From contig UQFL01000052.1 of the NCBI GenBank assembly GCA_900540305.1, positions 1 through 13,210 on the forward strand: a stretch of DNA of 13,210 bases, given 5' to 3'. The translations under genes were made by a program, and so were the position numbers. Under the pieces are notes generated by a model. It saw only the letters and a program-made list of their open reading frames with translations, was not told where the DNA came from and did no database searches. The stretch is from an uncultured Oscillospiraceae bacterium (GTDB lineage Bacteria; Bacillota; Clostridia; Oscillospirales; Acutalibacteraceae). Numbering within the stretch: position 1 is the first letter of the stretch; the number at the start of each line of letters is the position of its first letter. Below, piece by piece: positions 13,196 to 13,210 of the stretch.

Positions 13196-13210
13196 CTGTC
13201 TCTTATACAC
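13196..13210 (-). other. Start of a Tn5 mosaic-end adapter, not genomic
   Basis: The last 15 bases (CTGTCTCTTATACAC) equal the first 15 of the 19-base reverse complement of the Tn5 mosaic end. With the inward-facing mosaic end at 30-48, they show that adapter read-through was assembled into both contig ends. Genomic sequence ends at about base 13195. Confidence 0.96.

Noticed and set aside
1..13210. A composite transposon bounded by inverted Tn5/IS50 ends
   Set aside because: Only synthetic mosaic-end adapter is present, with Illumina index and P7 sequence outside it, and there is no transposase gene inside.

Overview
The window reads as one bacterial chromosomal contig, most likely from the class Clostridia (an Oscillospiraceae/Lachnospiraceae-type gut anaerobe). 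The grounds are an A-rich, fairly low-GC coding strand, strong AGGAGG-type ribosome sites, consensus sigma-A promoters, a clostridial-type long GluRS beside a GlnRS, and a small single-domain malic enzyme. The species cannot be named from the sequence. Both contig ends are sequencing-library adapter, not genome. Bases 1-48 are the end of Illumina P7, an 8-base i7 index and the Nextera/Tn5 read-2 adapter; bases 13196-13210 are the start of the opposite Tn5 mosaic end.

Layout. (1) Bases 50-5933, plus strand: a tight operon-like run of gltX (5' end lost), glnS, typA/bipA and hemW, covering tRNA charging, a ribosome-associated GTPase and a radical-SAM-family heme protein. A perfect 12-bp inverted repeat encloses the hemW ribosome site and start codon. 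A terminator at 5935-5969 separates hemW from the convergent genes. (2) Bases 5972-9894, minus strand: glpK, an Ldh2-family malate/lactate dehydrogenase and a malic enzyme, read in that order from a near-consensus promoter at 9963-9991. (3) Bases 10025-10252, minus strand: a free-standing acyl carrier protein gene with its own consensus promoter and a terminator that overlaps the glpK start region. (4) Bases 10412-11724, plus strand: aroE and aroK, overlapping by one base (shikimate pathway). (5) Bases 11801-12640, plus strand: an ABC-2 polysaccharide-export-type permease with its own extended -10 promoter but no ATPase gene beside it, closed by a bidirectional terminator. (6) Bases 12716-13067, minus strand: two tiny overlapping, translationally coupled ORFs of unknown function.

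Most of the window is ordinary housekeeping and central metabolism. No CRISPR array, rRNA, tRNA, phage or insertion sequence is visible, and no gene-free stretch exceeds 300 bases. The items most worth a second look are the hairpin over the hemW start, the nested acpP-terminator/glpK-promoter arrangement, the small overlapping ORF pair, the permease without an adjacent ATPase, and the adapter-derived ends, which would create a false protein N-terminus if annotated naively.
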